Source: Gluconobacter aidae (lineage in GTDB: Bacteria; Pseudomonadota; Alphaproteobacteria; Acetobacterales; Acetobacteraceae). From it: a DNA stretch of 64,000 nucleotides. The notes under the pieces were generated by a model. The model had not been told where the DNA came from. It made no database searches and was given only the letters and a program-made list of their open reading frames with translations. The DNA lies in assembly GCF_009547075.1 (NCBI RefSeq), contig NZ_WIPH01000008.1, positions 49,107 through 113,106 on the forward strand, read 5' to 3'. Below are positions 9,114 through 18,981 of this stretch, piece after piece (position 1 is the stretch's first letter; every line of letters begins with the position of its first letter). The position numbers and the translations under genes are program-made.

Positions 9114-9209
9114 ATGTCCAAAAGGCACGTCTGGAGCGCTGATAGCCCTCTTGCACTCCCCCTGCCGATATGGCCATTTACACTGCACCAAAGATGAAAA
9201 GGATCAACG

Positions 9210-9728
9210 GTGGGCAGAACGAGAACGACGGTCAGATCAGGTCCGGATATCTATCTGGGCGCCCTTCGGAATCACCTGTCCATTGAGTCCAAGGCGATCG
9301 AGACGACGCTGTCGGAGCTGTTTGTCTGCGAGCAGTATCCGGGACTGTGCCACCGCATGGAAGAGGATCTGGCCATGAGCCGGAACCATGCTCGGGAAAT
9401 CACGACGCTTTTGTCCCGACACGGCCACCCTGCCCCGGTTCCTCATGAAACGGTCTCGTCCATTCTCAGCACGGTCTCGGGCCTGTTGCATGGCGGCGAA
9501 GATCATGACGTCCTGAAAAACGTTCTGGCGGCGAGCGGGTATCGCGCGCATCAGATCGCTTCCCTGCGATCTCTGATCGTCATGGCACGCCAGCTTGGCT
9601 TTACGCAGGACGCGGCCGTTCTGGACTGCCTGAAGGATGAGGAAACGGCTTCTTCTGATGCTCTTGCGGGCCTGATGCCGGAGATCGTGTCGCAATATCT
9701 GTCTGCGAGCCAGAAGACGGCATCCTGA
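9210..9728 (+). CDS. Ferritin-like DUF892 (YciE/YciF) family protein
   Basis: A 172-residue helical protein with GTG start, supported by AAAAGGA six bases upstream. It opens with LGALRNHLSIESKAIETTLSEL and continues with CHRMEEDLAMSRNHAREITTLL, resembling the helix pattern of the DUF892 ferritin-like family (stress-induced YciE/YciF, general function unsettled). The acidic/His residues (E in IESKAIE, E and H in MSRNHARE) are where the family places metal ligands. It lies ahead of the YhaO/YhaN pair on the same strand with a gap of 89 bases. Confidence 0.6.
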   Translation: MGRTRTTVRSGPDIYLGALRNHLSIESKAIETTLSELFVCEQYPGLCHRMEEDLAMSRNHAREITTLLSRHGHPAPVPHETVSSILSTVSGLLHGGEDHDVLKNVLAASGYRAHQIASLRSLIVMARQLGFTQDAAVLDCLKDEETASSDALAGLMPEIVSQYLSASQKTAS

Positions 9729-9817
9729 AACTGCCCTGGGATCCGGTCTTTCGAGAGTGACCGGCCGGGATCGGCGAACCGGCTTGCAAGACATCCGTGA
9801 CGGCGTAAACTTCCCGT

Positions 9818-11056
9818 ATGTCTTCATTCCGCTTCCTGCATGCTGCTGACATTCATCTCGACAGTCCCTTACGGGGGCTGAGCCGATACGATGGTCTTCC
9901 GGAAGCGGAAATCCGGGGCTCCACACGACGTGCTCTGGACCGGCTGGTCGAGACGGCGCTGACGGAGAAGGTTGATTTCGTCGTTCTGGCTGGCGATCTG
10001 TATGACGGGACCTGGCAGGATGTGGGGACCGGGCTTTACATGGTCCGGGCGCTGAGCCGGCTGGTTCAGGCGGGCATCCGGGTCGTGACGCTTTCGGGCA
10101 ATCATGATGCCCAGTCGGTCATTGCGCGCGAACTGCCGCTGCCGGAAGGGATCGACCATTTCTCCTATGATGCGCCGCAGACGCTGCACTGGCCCGAACT
10201 GGGCGTGGCGCTGCATGGGCAGAGTTTCCGGGACCGGCATGTCACGCAGGACATGACGCGATCCTATCCCGCGCCGATGGCGGGGTGTTTCAATATCGGG
10301 GTGCTGCATACGTCGCTCTCGGGATATGGAGAACATGAAACCTATGCCCCCTGCTCCGTCGAGACGCTCTCGGCCAAGGGGTATGATTACTGGGCGCTGG
10401 GCCATGTCCATGCGCGCGAAATCGTCTGCGAGCATCCGTGGATCGTATTTCCGGGCGTGCTTCAGGGACGTCATGCGCGGGAGACCGGGGCGTGTGGCTG
10501 TGAGCTGGTCACGGTTGAGGACGGGATCGTCCGGTCCGTTGAATTCGTGGAATGTGACGTCGTGCGCTGGGCCCGGCTGGAGCTGGATATCAGCGGGATG
10601 CAGACCATGGATTCGGTTCTGGGCACGGCGCGTCAGGCGATGGAAAACGCGCTTTCCGATGCAGGCGGCCGGACGGTCATTGCGCGGATCGTGCTGACGG
10701 GGCGGAGCGTCCTGCATGACCGGCTGTGCGCGTCGCAGGCGTGGAAAGAGGATCTGCGTGTCATTGCGGCGTCGATGACACCGGGAGGAACACAGATCGG
10801 TCTGGAGAAAATCCGCAACGAAACGTCCGCGCCGGTGCATCGTGCCGGAGTGGCGGAGACGCGAGAGCTGGATCTGGCACTTGAGGGGCTCATGCAGGAC
10901 GAGGATTTTCTGGCGTCCCTGCCCGAGGCGTTTGAAGGATTTTTCTCCGCCCTGCCCTCCTGTGTCGAGCGGGACAGTCTGATGCCGGACGGACAGTTTC
11001 CGCTTGAAGAGGCGCGGGCGGCGTTGCGGGCGAGACTGGTGGGGGAGACGGAATAA
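9818..11056 (+). CDS. DNA repair exonuclease, YhaO/SbcD-type metallophosphoesterase
   Basis: A 412-residue protein whose N-terminal half carries the calcineurin-like motifs FLHAADIHLDSPLRGL, VVLAGDLYDGTW, VTLSGNHDAQS and YWALGHVHAREI. The layout (metallophosphoesterase plus a C-terminal extension) is that of YhaO, a relative of SbcD/Mre11 nucleases. Its stop overlaps the ATG of the next gene as TAATG, so the two are surely co-translated; the partner is a YhaN-type coiled-coil ATPase. Mn2+-dependent nuclease action on DNA ends is expected from the family and is not demonstrated here. Confidence 0.88.
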   Translation: MSSFRFLHAADIHLDSPLRGLSRYDGLPEAEIRGSTRRALDRLVETALTEKVDFVVLAGDLYDGTWQDVGTGLYMVRALSRLVQAGIRVVTLSGNHDAQSVIARELPLPEGIDHFSYDAPQTLHWPELGVALHGQSFRDRHVTQDMTRSYPAPMAGCFNIGVLHTSLSGYGEHETYAPCSVETLSAKGYDYWALGHVHAREIVCEHPWIVFPGVLQGRHARETGACGCELVTVEDGIVRSVEFVECDVVRWARLELDISGMQTMDSVLGTARQAMENALSDAGGRTVIARIVLTGRSVLHDRLCASQAWKEDLRVIAASMTPGGTQIGLEKIRNETSAPVHRAGVAETRELDLALEGLMQDEDFLASLPEAFEGFFSALPSCVERDSLMPDGQFPLEEARAALRARLVGETE

Positions 11057-14000
11057 TGCGTTTCGAACGTCTCGATCTTCTGCGCTATGGCGGGTTTCAG
11101 GATGTCACGCTGAGCTTTCCGAAAGGGAAGCAGGACCTGCATGTCATTTACGGGCCGAACGAGGCTGGGAAATCGACGACGCTCTGTGCGATCCGGGATT
11201 TCCTGTTCGGGTTTCCGCATCATATTGCCGGGGACTGGATGACGGCGGCGCCGCTGCTGCGGGTCGGGGCGTGTCTGGAGCAGAACGGGACGGTTTTTGA
11301 AGGTGTGCGACGTCGGGGGCGGAACCAGACGCTTTTTGCCGCCGATGACAAAACGCCTCTGGATGATCTGCCGCTGCGGACCTGGCTGGGCGGACTGGAT
11401 GCAAAGGGGTTCGAGGCGGCCTGGGCGCTGGATCATGCGCGGTTGCGGGACGGCGGCGAGGAAATGCGTCGGCTGAAGGACGATGCGGGGCTTCAGATCC
11501 TGGCGGCTGGTCTGGGTCTTGAGGGTGTCGGGAAGCTGGCTGCGACGCTTCAGGACGATGTCAATTCGGAATGGAAATCCGGACGCGCGCGCTCGGCGTT
11601 GCAGCAGGCGAAACTGAAGCTGAAGGAGTTGCAGCAGACGCTGCGTCAGGACACGACGACGGCGCGGCAGCTTTCCACTGCGAACCGGGCGCTTTCAATT
11701 TCTGAATCGGAACGGTTTTCTTGTGAGCAGGAAGCGCAGGCTCTTGGGGTGCGTCGCAGAACCAACTCGCGCCTGAGAATGACATCCGTTCCGGTTCAGA
11801 AACTTATGGAAACGGAAGCGGAGATCGCCACATTTCCGCACTGGGATCTGACGGTTCAGGACTGCGCGCGGATTGAAAAAATCCTGGAAAATCTGCACCG
11901 GGAAGAGGAAGCGCTTTCGGCCGCGCGCCAGAAACTTGCGGCGGTGTCCGGGCAGGTCCGGGACTGTGGCGAACCACATCCCGTTCTGGCGGAGCAGCAT
12001 GCCATCCGCTCACTTCTGGGTCGGGGTGTTCTGGTTGAGCGTCTTGAGACGGCGGCGGGAGATCGTCAGGCGCGGCTGACGCGGGACGGAATCTGGCTTG
12101 AGCAGTTCTGGGCGCGACATGACTATGAGCCGGGTATGTTGCCAGACCTGTCGGAGCTGGATGATCTGGACCGGCGGCTTCAGGAGCGCGCGCTGCTGCA
12201 CACGCAGGAGCAGGATCTGCGGGACAGGCTTCGGGAGACGGAGCAGGCGCTGAATGCGCTTCATCCGAAGTCCGTTTCGGAAACGGATGAAAATGTGGAT
12301 GGGGAGCGTCTGCGTCTGTTCCGGCTGGAACTGGATGAGGCGCGGAGCCTTGGTCCGCTGGATGAGCGGATCGACAGTCTTTCGGAGGCGATTGCGCGGC
12401 AGGAAGACGTCACGGCTTCTGCTTATGGGGCGCTGTTGCCCTGGCGTACGACAGGCGCGGACCGGAAGGCCGAACTGACGACGCTTGCATTGCCGGACAT
12501 GGCGGCACTCGAAGAGGAAGCGCGGCTCCGGGCGGGGCTGGAAGAGCAGCGCCGGATGGCGCGCGAGGACGAGCAGGCGGCGGAGACGGAACGCGCGCAT
12601 CTGGAACAGCAGCGTCGGCGGCTTGAGGAAGGCGGACAGGCCGTTTCACGGGAGCAGCTTTCCGCGGCACGGCAGGAACGTGACCTGCTGTGGCAGGAAA
12701 TGGAGCGTCATTTCCAGTCGGGGGCGTGTCCGCCTCCGGCGATGCGGGAGGCATTTGGCGTTCTGGTCCAGAACGCGGATGGTCTGGCGGATCGGCGTCA
12801 TGACCATGCCGAGCAGTCGGCGCAGCTTGCGGCGCTGTCGCGTCAGGTTGAGGATCTGGCGCTGAAGGCGGCAGATGCCGGGCGCAGGGCAGCGCATGCG
12901 GAAGCGGAACTGGATCGGCGTGATGCGGCATGGGCGGCTCTGCTGGGGACGTTGGGCGCGCCGGTCCTGCCTCCTGCTCCGCTTCAGGTCTGGATTACGC
13001 GCCGTCAGGCGGCACTTGCGGCCGAGGAGCATTTGCAGGGCGCGCGGGCGCAGTTGCAGGCCGCCATGCAGACCCGGGCGGATATGAGCCGGCGATTGCA
13101 GGCTTTCGTGACGGCATGTCCGTCCGAACGGCTGGCGGTTCAGATCCGGCAGGCCGCATCGGTTCTGGAACGCGACGAGGCCCTGGCAAGGCAGAATGAG
13201 GCCCGGAATGCGGATCAGCGCCGGTTGCAGGAGGCCGTGGCGAAAGACAGGGCGGCGCTGGCCGGACTGGAACGCAAACTTGCACAGTGGGACGAAGACT
13301 GGGCGTTGGCCTGTCAGGCCTGTCGTTATCCGGGGCGGCCGGACCGGGCGGATCTGCGGGATGTGCATGATGCGCGGGTGATCCAGACGCGGATGGAAAG
13401 CGAGCAGAAGGAACAGGCCGCCGAAACGCGCGATATTGCGGCGTTCCGCACGGAACTGGGGACTTTCCTTCAGCGCCACGGGCAGGGGTCGGCGGCCGAA
13501 CTGGAGGCGTTCCTGGCGCAGGCGCTGACCCGCGAGCAGAAACGGCAGAATGTGGTTCAGGCTCATGCGGCGCTTGAGGCCGAGATTGCGCAGAAGAATC
13601 TGAAGATTGCGGCGCTGGTGGCGGAACTGACGCCTGTGCGCTCAACGCTGGCTCTGGGGCCGGACGATGATCTGCGTCATGCACTGTCTCGGGCGTGCGA
13701 GCGGGCTGCATTGTGCGACAGGCGTGACGAGTTGCGCGATCAGATCCTTCAGGCCGGAAATGGCCGGCCGATCGATGTTCTTCTGGAAGAGGCTCGCGAG
13801 ACGGCTCCGGCGCAGCTTGAAGAGGAGTTCGAGGCCATCGAGGCGGAAATAATGGCACTGAACGCCCGTAGGTCGGAGGTGGACGAGCGTCTGTTTACCG
13901 CGCGCAAGGTTCTGGATGATCTGGAAAATGCCCGGGGCGTTCATGAGACGGCCGAGGAAATCCAGGAGACGGAAGCGGATATTGCCGAGCGGGCCAGCCG

Positions 14001-14466
14001 CTATGTCTCACTCAGGCTTCAGCAACTGATGCTGTCTCGGCTGGTGGAGCAGGGGCGGCAGCAGGCTCATGGGCCGTTGCTGTCCCGCGCCGGAGCGCTG
14101 TTTTCGCGGCTCACGCTTGGGCGTTATGTGGGGCTTGCGACAGAAGAGGACGGGTCGGACGGTCTGGTTCTAGCGGGATGCCGGCCCGGGAATACGGCGC
14201 TTGTTCCGGTTCATACCATGAGCGAGGGCACGCGCGACCAGCTTTATCTGGCGTTGCGCCTGGCCTCGGTCGAGCAGGCGCTGGAGCGTGGAATCCGTCT
14301 GCCTTTCCTTTCGGACGATCTGTTCGTGACGTTTGATGAAGAGCGCACGGAAGCGGGTCTGAAGATTCTGGCGGAGGTTTCGGAGAAGACGCAGGTTCTG
14401 TTTTTTACCCATCATGGGCATATATTAAATCAATCTAAAGAAATTGGTTTCCTGACGAAACTATAA
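11056..14466 (+). CDS. YhaN/SbcC-type AAA ATPase with long coiled coils
   Basis: 1136 residues. The N terminus has the SMC/Rad50-like Walker A (VIYGPNEAGKSTTLCAIRDF) near residue 30. It is followed by long Glu/Arg/Gln/Ala-rich coiled coils. The C-terminal half-ATPase has LTLGRYVGLATEEDG, the signature-like MSEGTRDQLYLALRLASVEQ, Walker B LPFLSDDLFVTFDEER and the VLFFTHHGH switch. It should act with the upstream exonuclease as an SbcCD-like complex. The last 16 codons become AT-rich (from about 14419), unlike the rest of the gene and like the intergenic DNA after it. Confidence 0.87.
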   Translation: MRFERLDLLRYGGFQDVTLSFPKGKQDLHVIYGPNEAGKSTTLCAIRDFLFGFPHHIAGDWMTAAPLLRVGACLEQNGTVFEGVRRRGRNQTLFAADDKTPLDDLPLRTWLGGLDAKGFEAAWALDHARLRDGGEEMRRLKDDAGLQILAAGLGLEGVGKLAATLQDDVNSEWKSGRARSALQQAKLKLKELQQTLRQDTTTARQLSTANRALSISESERFSCEQEAQALGVRRRTNSRLRMTSVPVQKLMETEAEIATFPHWDLTVQDCARIEKILENLHREEEALSAARQKLAAVSGQVRDCGEPHPVLAEQHAIRSLLGRGVLVERLETAAGDRQARLTRDGIWLEQFWARHDYEPGMLPDLSELDDLDRRLQERALLHTQEQDLRDRLRETEQALNALHPKSVSETDENVDGERLRLFRLELDEARSLGPLDERIDSLSEAIARQEDVTASAYGALLPWRTTGADRKAELTTLALPDMAALEEEARLRAGLEEQRRMAREDEQAAETERAHLEQQRRRLEEGGQAVSREQLSAARQERDLLWQEMERHFQSGACPPPAMREAFGVLVQNADGLADRRHDHAEQSAQLAALSRQVEDLALKAADAGRRAAHAEAELDRRDAAWAALLGTLGAPVLPPAPLQVWITRRQAALAAEEHLQGARAQLQAAMQTRADMSRRLQAFVTACPSERLAVQIRQAASVLERDEALARQNEARNADQRRLQEAVAKDRAALAGLERKLAQWDEDWALACQACRYPGRPDRADLRDVHDARVIQTRMESEQKEQAAETRDIAAFRTELGTFLQRHGQGSAAELEAFLAQALTREQKRQNVVQAHAALEAEIAQKNLKIAALVAELTPVRSTLALGPDDDLRHALSRACERAALCDRRDELRDQILQAGNGRPIDVLLEEARETAPAQLEEEFEAIEAEIMALNARRSEVDERLFTARKVLDDLENARGVHETAEEIQETEADIAERASRYVSLRLQQLMLSRLVEQGRQQAHGPLLSRAGALFSRLTLGRYVGLATEEDGSDGLVLAGCRPGNTALVPVHTMSEGTRDQLYLALRLASVEQALERGIRLPFLSDDLFVTFDEERTEAGLKILAEVSEKTQVLFFTHHGHILNQSKEIGFLTKL

Positions 14467-14677
14467 TTCCGTTTATAAAAAAATATTTACTTTATAACAT
14501 TCCGATGTTCCCAGGTTTTATAAATGACACCGGGTGACGAAATAGTATGAAATACCGTCTGGCTATTTTCCTTTGATGTGATTTTCCATATAGCCATCCT
14601 GATATGGGCATTTTGACTGGTTTACTATTAAAAATGGTGTTTAACGGCATTCCCACTTTCCTTCACGGAGTACCGTC
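14467..14677 (+). other. AT-rich intergenic region before the AraC gene
   Basis: About 210 bases, strikingly AT-rich in an otherwise GC-rich neighbourhood. It includes ATAAAAAAATATTT near the start. No gene, terminator hairpin or convincing promoter pair could be picked out, although it must hold the signals for the following regulator. Confidence 0.4.
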
Positions 14678-15556
14678 GTGACTGAAAGCCCCCGCGGTAG
14701 CCTGAATGCGCAGCGGATTATCCCGCTCGCGACTCTTGCGACACCGCCTCGTGGAATGGACCCGATCGTCGTTCGTCTCAACACGGCCCTGTCAGCAGGT
14801 ATCGCGGAGATCCTGGAGCAGGAACGAGCAGTTCTGGTGCTGTCACGGCGGTCCACGGGCAGGCTTTATCTGGATCGACACCAGTTCTCGACGCTGGCCG
14901 CGCCACCGCGTGTCGAGCCTACGGCGGATGTCTTTCTTCTGAGCGTCACCCGCAACGCACTGCTGCGCTATCTTCCGATGCTCGCGGGGCTGCCGCCCCT
15001 GTCTTTCAATATGGAGAAGGGGCCAGGGGCGTTCCTGCTTTCCGCGGGGTCCATGCTTGAAGCCGGTGTGCTGGAAGGCACGATTCCGCAGACACGCCAG
15101 CGCCTCATGCAGCATGTCACGGATCTGCTGATCACGACGATCCTGGATTGTCTGGAGTTGGAAGTCAGTGTCGCGGGACGGCGCCGGCATCGGCAGAAGC
15201 ATATCCGCCACTACATTGAGACGCGCCTGCACGAGCATGATCTGACACCGCAGAGCATTGCGGAAGCATCAGGGATCTCGACCCGCGCGCTCTATCAGCT
15301 TTTCGATGGCGAGGACGGGGCGGTCGCGGGGTGGATCCTCAACCGGCGGCTTGAGCGGATCCATGCGGATCTGACGAACCCGACCCATGATGCGCTGCCG
15401 ATCGCGCGGATCGCGCTGAACCATGGTTTCCGCAATGCCGCACATTTCTCCCGGCGTTTCCGACAGAAATTCGGGGCGTCCCCGCGGGAAATCCGGCAGC
15501 GCTCCGCCTTGCGGCAGGGGCGGCTGGAACAGACAGGATCCTTTGGTCGACGCTAA
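14678..15556 (+). CDS. AraC family transcriptional regulator
   Basis: A 292-residue regulator. The start is GTG, with CGGAG eight bases upstream. The N-terminal part resembles an AraC-binding-like sensor (QFSTLAAPPRVEPTADVFLLSV). The C-terminal 100 residues carry two helix-turn-helix motifs: LTPQSIAEASGISTRALYQL and PIARIALNHGFRNAAHFSRR, followed by FRQKFGASPREIR. The inducer and targets are unknown. Its stop overlaps the end of the kinase remnant on the other strand by four bases. Confidence 0.88.
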   Translation: MTESPRGSLNAQRIIPLATLATPPRGMDPIVVRLNTALSAGIAEILEQERAVLVLSRRSTGRLYLDRHQFSTLAAPPRVEPTADVFLLSVTRNALLRYLPMLAGLPPLSFNMEKGPGAFLLSAGSMLEAGVLEGTIPQTRQRLMQHVTDLLITTILDCLELEVSVAGRRRHRQKHIRHYIETRLHEHDLTPQSIAEASGISTRALYQLFDGEDGAVAGWILNRRLERIHADLTNPTHDALPIARIALNHGFRNAAHFSRRFRQKFGASPREIRQRSALRQGRLEQTGSFGRR

Positions 15557-15876
15557 CTGCATGCCGCGGAGGAAGCGGGTGGCAACATGGAGCGATCTGG
15601 CGTCACGCCGTCTTTCGATCGTGTGACGAAAACATTGCCGCCGAATTGAGCGGACAGGATTTCCGGGATTTTCAGGACCTCGCCATCCGTACGCGCCGGA
15701 AATCCGCTGGCCTGCTGCGTCACGATAGTGGGCCAGAGTTTCAGGGTTTCTTTCAGCCGCGCGGCTGCATCATCCTTGCCCATGAAACCGACGAGATGGA
15801 CCCGCGCCCTCAGGGTAGCGGCGCTGAGCGCCACATTGGCCGCACCGCCCGGCACACAGCGCAGACCGTCATGCAC
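15553..15876 (-). pseudogene. Remnant of a PfkB/RfaE-like sugar kinase
   Basis: The 107-codon frame begins with PGGAANVALSAATLRARVHLVG, the hallmark of the N-terminal substrate lid of RfaE/HldE-type kinases, but lacks the usual 60 or so residues before it. It then jumps to LSAQFGGNVFVTRSKDGVT, a piece that belongs near residue 230 in intact kinases. The catalytic GAGD motif is absent. It therefore appears to be a doubly deleted relic squeezed between the araC-like gene and the htpG terminator. Confidence 0.65.
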
Positions 15877-15902
15877 GACAGTTCATATTTCACCGGGACG
15901 CG

Positions 15903-15940
15903 CAAAAAGAAAAGGCGAGGGATGACACCCTCGCCTTTTG
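15903..15940 (-). terminator. Rho-independent terminator of htpG
   Basis: AAAAGGCGAGGG and CCCTCGCCTTTT form a perfect 12-bp stem with a six-base loop (15910-15939). On the minus strand it is followed by TTTTCTTTTT. It lies 40 bases downstream of the htpG stop codon. Confidence 0.92.
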
Positions 15941-15979
15941 CGAACCGGACCGGAGACATGGATTGCTCCGGGTCTTTGC

Positions 15980-17851
15980 TTACTCTGCGGCAGGACCGGC
16001 CAGCAGCGTTGCAAGCGAACGACCGAAACCGGTCGGATCGGGAAGGGGCTCGCCTTCCTGCACGCGGGCCAGATCCAGCAGAACGGTCGCATAGTCCTTG
16101 ACGCTCTCGCCCTTTGCGACGCGCTCGGCCAGGGCCTTGATGAGCGGATGCTTCGGGTTGATCTCGAGGATCGGTGGCATGGCGGGCATGGCCTGACCTG
16201 AACGGCGCATCAGACGCTGCATCGTCAGATCCGGGCCACCATCGGACGTGATGACGACGGCACTCCCCGTCAGGCGCACGGTGCTGCGGACGTCCTTGAC
16301 CTGATCGCCGAGCGCGTCCTTGAGAGCCGGGACCAGCTTTTCGACATCCGCGGCTTCGGTCGTGTCTGCTTCCACAGACTCGAACTTCTCCAGATCACCA
16401 TGAGAGTGGGTGACGGAGCGGAGGGGCTTCTCCTGATAGGAAGACAGACGCTCCGGCCAGAAGCCGTCCACCGGATCGGAGAGCAGCAGGACTTCGAGGC
16501 CGCGGGCGCGGAAGCCTTCAAGCTGGGCCGAGGACTTGAGCGCGTCGAGACTGTCGCCGGTCAGGTAATAGATGGCGTCCTGACCATCCTTCATGCGGGA
16601 GATGTAATCGTCCAGCGTGATCAGGTCGTCACTGTAGGTTGAGTGGAAGCGGGCAAAACCGGCGATTTCCGTCCGGTGTTCGGCGTCTTCCCACAGGCCT
16701 TCCTTGATGACGGCGCCGAAGTTTTCCCAGAACGTGTTGAAACCGCTATCCGCTTCCTTCGCGCGCTTGCTGATCTCGCTCAGGACACGTTTGGTCACGG
16801 CCTTGCGGATGCGGGCCAGAACCGGGGTGGCCTGGAGCATTTCACGCGAGACGTTGAGCGGCAGATCTTCGGTGTCGACCACGCCCTGCACGAAGCGCAT
16901 CCAGTTCGGAACCAGTTCGGCTTCGTCGGTAATGAACATCCGACGGACATGGAGATGAATCCGGCTTTCGCGGGACTGCTCCATGAAATCGAACGGACGG
17001 GCACTGGGCAGGAACAGCAGGGCCGTGAACTCGGTCACACCTTCCGCGCGCCAGTGCAGCGTCGCATAGGGTTCGTCAAAAGCGTGGGAAACGTGCCGGT
17101 AGAACTCGGCATACTGTTCCGGCGTGATCTCGGATTTCGGCTTGCTCCACAGGGCCGTGCCTTCGTTGGCGGCCTGATCTTCGGTGGTGCCGTCTTCCTT
17201 GGTTTCACGCAGGGTGATGGGCCAGGAAATGTGGTCTGCCCATTTGCGGATGATCGAGCGCAAACGCCAGCTGTCGAGAAACTCGTCGGCATCGTCCTTC
17301 ATGTGCAGGACGATGTCGGTGCCCGGTGTGGAGCGGGAGGCAGGGGTGAGCGTGAAGGCGCCCTTGCCGTCAGACGACCAGGTCCAGGCTTCGTCGGAAC
17401 CGGCCTTGCGGGACGTAACGTCCACACGGTCCGCCACCATGAAAGCCGCGTAGAAACCCACCCCGAACTGGCCGATCAGGCTCGGACGGTCTTCCGGTTT
17501 TGCGGCATTCAGCTTCTCACCGAAGGCGCGTGTGCCAGAACGGGCAATCGTGCCGAGGTTCTGGGCCAGTTCGTCATGGGTCATGCCCACACCGTCATCG
17601 GAAATGGTCAGCTCTTTCTGGCTCTTGTCCGGATTGATGCGGATGGACGCATTTTCCGGGAGAGCCAGCGCGCTGTCCGTCAGGGCCTCGAAACGGCGCT
17701 TGTCCGTGGCATCGGCCGCGTTGGCGACGAGCTCACGCAGAAAGATCTCACGATCCGAGTAAAGGGCATGGACCACCAGGTCCAGGAGACGTCCGACTTC
17801 GGCACTGAACTCGTGCTTTTCGGCTGCCTTCTGGGTGTTCGTTTCACTCAT
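15980..17851 (-). CDS. htpG: Molecular chaperone HtpG (Hsp90)
   Basis: About 623 residues from MSETNTQ. The N-terminal ATPase shows [47 protein letters not shown] and [14 protein letters not shown], followed by the middle domain ([34 protein letters not shown]) and the dimerisation domain ([10 protein letters not shown]). An in-frame ATG lies 15 bases upstream at 17866, but the GGAG within that segment is correctly spaced for the ATG at 17851. The gene follows flgL by 66 bases yet has its own heat-shock-type promoter in the gap and a strong terminator, so it is probably a separate unit. Confidence 0.95.
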   Translation of the reverse strand: MSETNTQKAAEKHEFSAEVGRLLDLVVHALYSDREIFLRELVANAADATDKRRFEALTDSALALPENASIRINPDKSQKELTISDDGVGMTHDELAQNLGTIARSGTRAFGEKLNAAKPEDRPSLIGQFGVGFYAAFMVADRVDVTSRKAGSDEAWTWSSDGKGAFTLTPASRSTPGTDIVLHMKDDADEFLDSWRLRSIIRKWADHISWPITLRETKEDGTTEDQAANEGTALWSKPKSEITPEQYAEFYRHVSHAFDEPYATLHWRAEGVTEFTALLFLPSARPFDFMEQSRESRIHLHVRRMFITDEAELVPNWMRFVQGVVDTEDLPLNVSREMLQATPVLARIRKAVTKRVLSEISKRAKEADSGFNTFWENFGAVIKEGLWEDAEHRTEIAGFARFHSTYSDDLITLDDYISRMKDGQDAIYYLTGDSLDALKSSAQLEGFRARGLEVLLLSDPVDGFWPERLSSYQEKPLRSVTHSHGDLEKFESVEADTTEAADVEKLVPALKDALGDQVKDVRSTVRLTGSAVVITSDGGPDLTMQRLMRRSGQAMPAMPPILEINPKHPLIKALAERVAKGESVKDYATVLLDLARVQEGEPLPDPTGFGRSLATLLAGPAAE

Positions 17852-17883
17852 CTCATCAGTCTCCATACAGGAAAGTGACTTCG

Positions 17884-17911
17884 ATATGCGGTGTCACAAA
17901 CGGATTTTCAA
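17884..17911 (-). promoter_or_regulatory. Candidate sigma-32 (RpoH) promoter of htpG
   Basis: On the minus strand, TTGAAA (17906-17911) is followed after 14 bases by CCGCATAT (17884-17891). This resembles the heat-shock consensus CTTGAAA / CCCCATnT with spacing in range. Its position, 33 bases ahead of the htpG start, fits regulation of a heat-shock chaperone. Confidence 0.6.
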
Positions 17912-17917
17912 CCATGA

Positions 17918-18979
17918 TCAGAGGTAAGATGCGAGGGTCATGCCCTTCATGTCGGCGATGAGGGAATAGGACGCCTGAAGCTGGTTGTTGGTGTCCGTCA
18001 CCTGCGTGGAAACCTGCGCCAGATCGGCATCCTTGACCTGCCCGAGCTGGGTGGTCAGGGCAGAAGACATCTGGCTCAGCATGGAGGCCTGTGTTGTCAG
18101 GCTGTTCTGCTGAACGCCGAGAATCCCGCTCATGTCTCCCAGGCCGCTCGTTACGGTTTCCATGGAGCTCTGGAGCCCGGAAATCAGGCTGGAATAGTCA
18201 CTTGCACTGGTGGAAGACGAACCGAGGGAAGCAACCACCATGAGGTTGCGCATCAAGTCGCGGATGGGCGAGCTGGTGGAGGTCGAGGTTGCGCTCTGGG
18301 TGGCGACCATGCCCACGGAGACCGTTTCGGACTGACCGACGATGACCTGCATTTTCTGCTGGTAGGCCTGATCGGGGGAGGTGGACACCGCTTCGGAGAA
18401 GGGCTGCCCGGCGGCGGTATTGCTGGCCAGATTCTCGGTCGTGCCGAGCACGTCGTCTGCGGTGCTGGAGCCGAGCTGACTGACGGCCTGTTCGATCTGG
18501 GTGGCGAGATCCGATGTGCCCAGGTCGGTGCTTACGGGGGCGGTCGTGTTCTGCTGCCCGGCGAAAACATAGCTATCGCCCTGTTTCGTGTTCAGCAGGT
18601 TGCCGAGCGATGTCAGAGCCGACTGGGCGGCGGTCGCGGCCGTCGTGACGGTTGAATAGGTCAGCGTGCTGCCGAGCGTGGACAGCGAACTCGTCAGATC
18701 CTGGGCAATGGTGGAGATCTGCGACAGGGCGGTCTGTGTCGTGGTCAGGGTGCTCTGGGCGTTCGTGACATTGCTCTTCCAGGCGGAAACCTGCGTGATC
18801 GCCGGCTGAAGGGCGAGGGCCTGTGTCCGGGATGCGCCAAGGCCGGAATAACTGCTGGAGAGGACACCGGTCGAAGTCTGGAGCTGGAGTGAATCTTTGG
18901 TTTCTGAAAGATTCTGGACACCTAAAAGAAGCTGGCTGGAGATTCCTCCGAAGCCGAAACTGGAGATGGTTCCGGTCAT
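17918..18979 (-). CDS. flgL: Flagellar hook-associated protein 3 (FlgL)
   Basis: 353 residues, rich in Ser, Thr, Gln and Ala. The N terminus (GISSQLLLGVQNLSETKDSLQLQT) and the C terminus (DADLAQVSTQVTDTNNQLQASYSLIADM) form the heptad helices that flagellin-like proteins pair in the filament core. The middle is the variable exposed part. FlgL links the hook to the flagellin filament. It follows flgK by two bases, in the order flgE-flgK-flgL. Confidence 0.85.
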   Translation of the reverse strand: MTGTISSFGFGGISSQLLLGVQNLSETKDSLQLQTSTGVLSSSYSGLGASRTQALALQPAITQVSAWKSNVTNAQSTLTTTQTALSQISTIAQDLTSSLSTLGSTLTYSTVTTAATAAQSALTSLGNLLNTKQGDSYVFAGQQNTTAPVSTDLGTSDLATQIEQAVSQLGSSTADDVLGTTENLASNTAAGQPFSEAVSTSPDQAYQQKMQVIVGQSETVSVGMVATQSATSTSTSSPIRDLMRNLMVVASLGSSSTSASDYSSLISGLQSSMETVTSGLGDMSGILGVQQNSLTTQASMLSQMSSALTTQLGQVKDADLAQVSTQVTDTNNQLQASYSLIADMKGMTLASYL

Positions 18980-18981
18980 GA

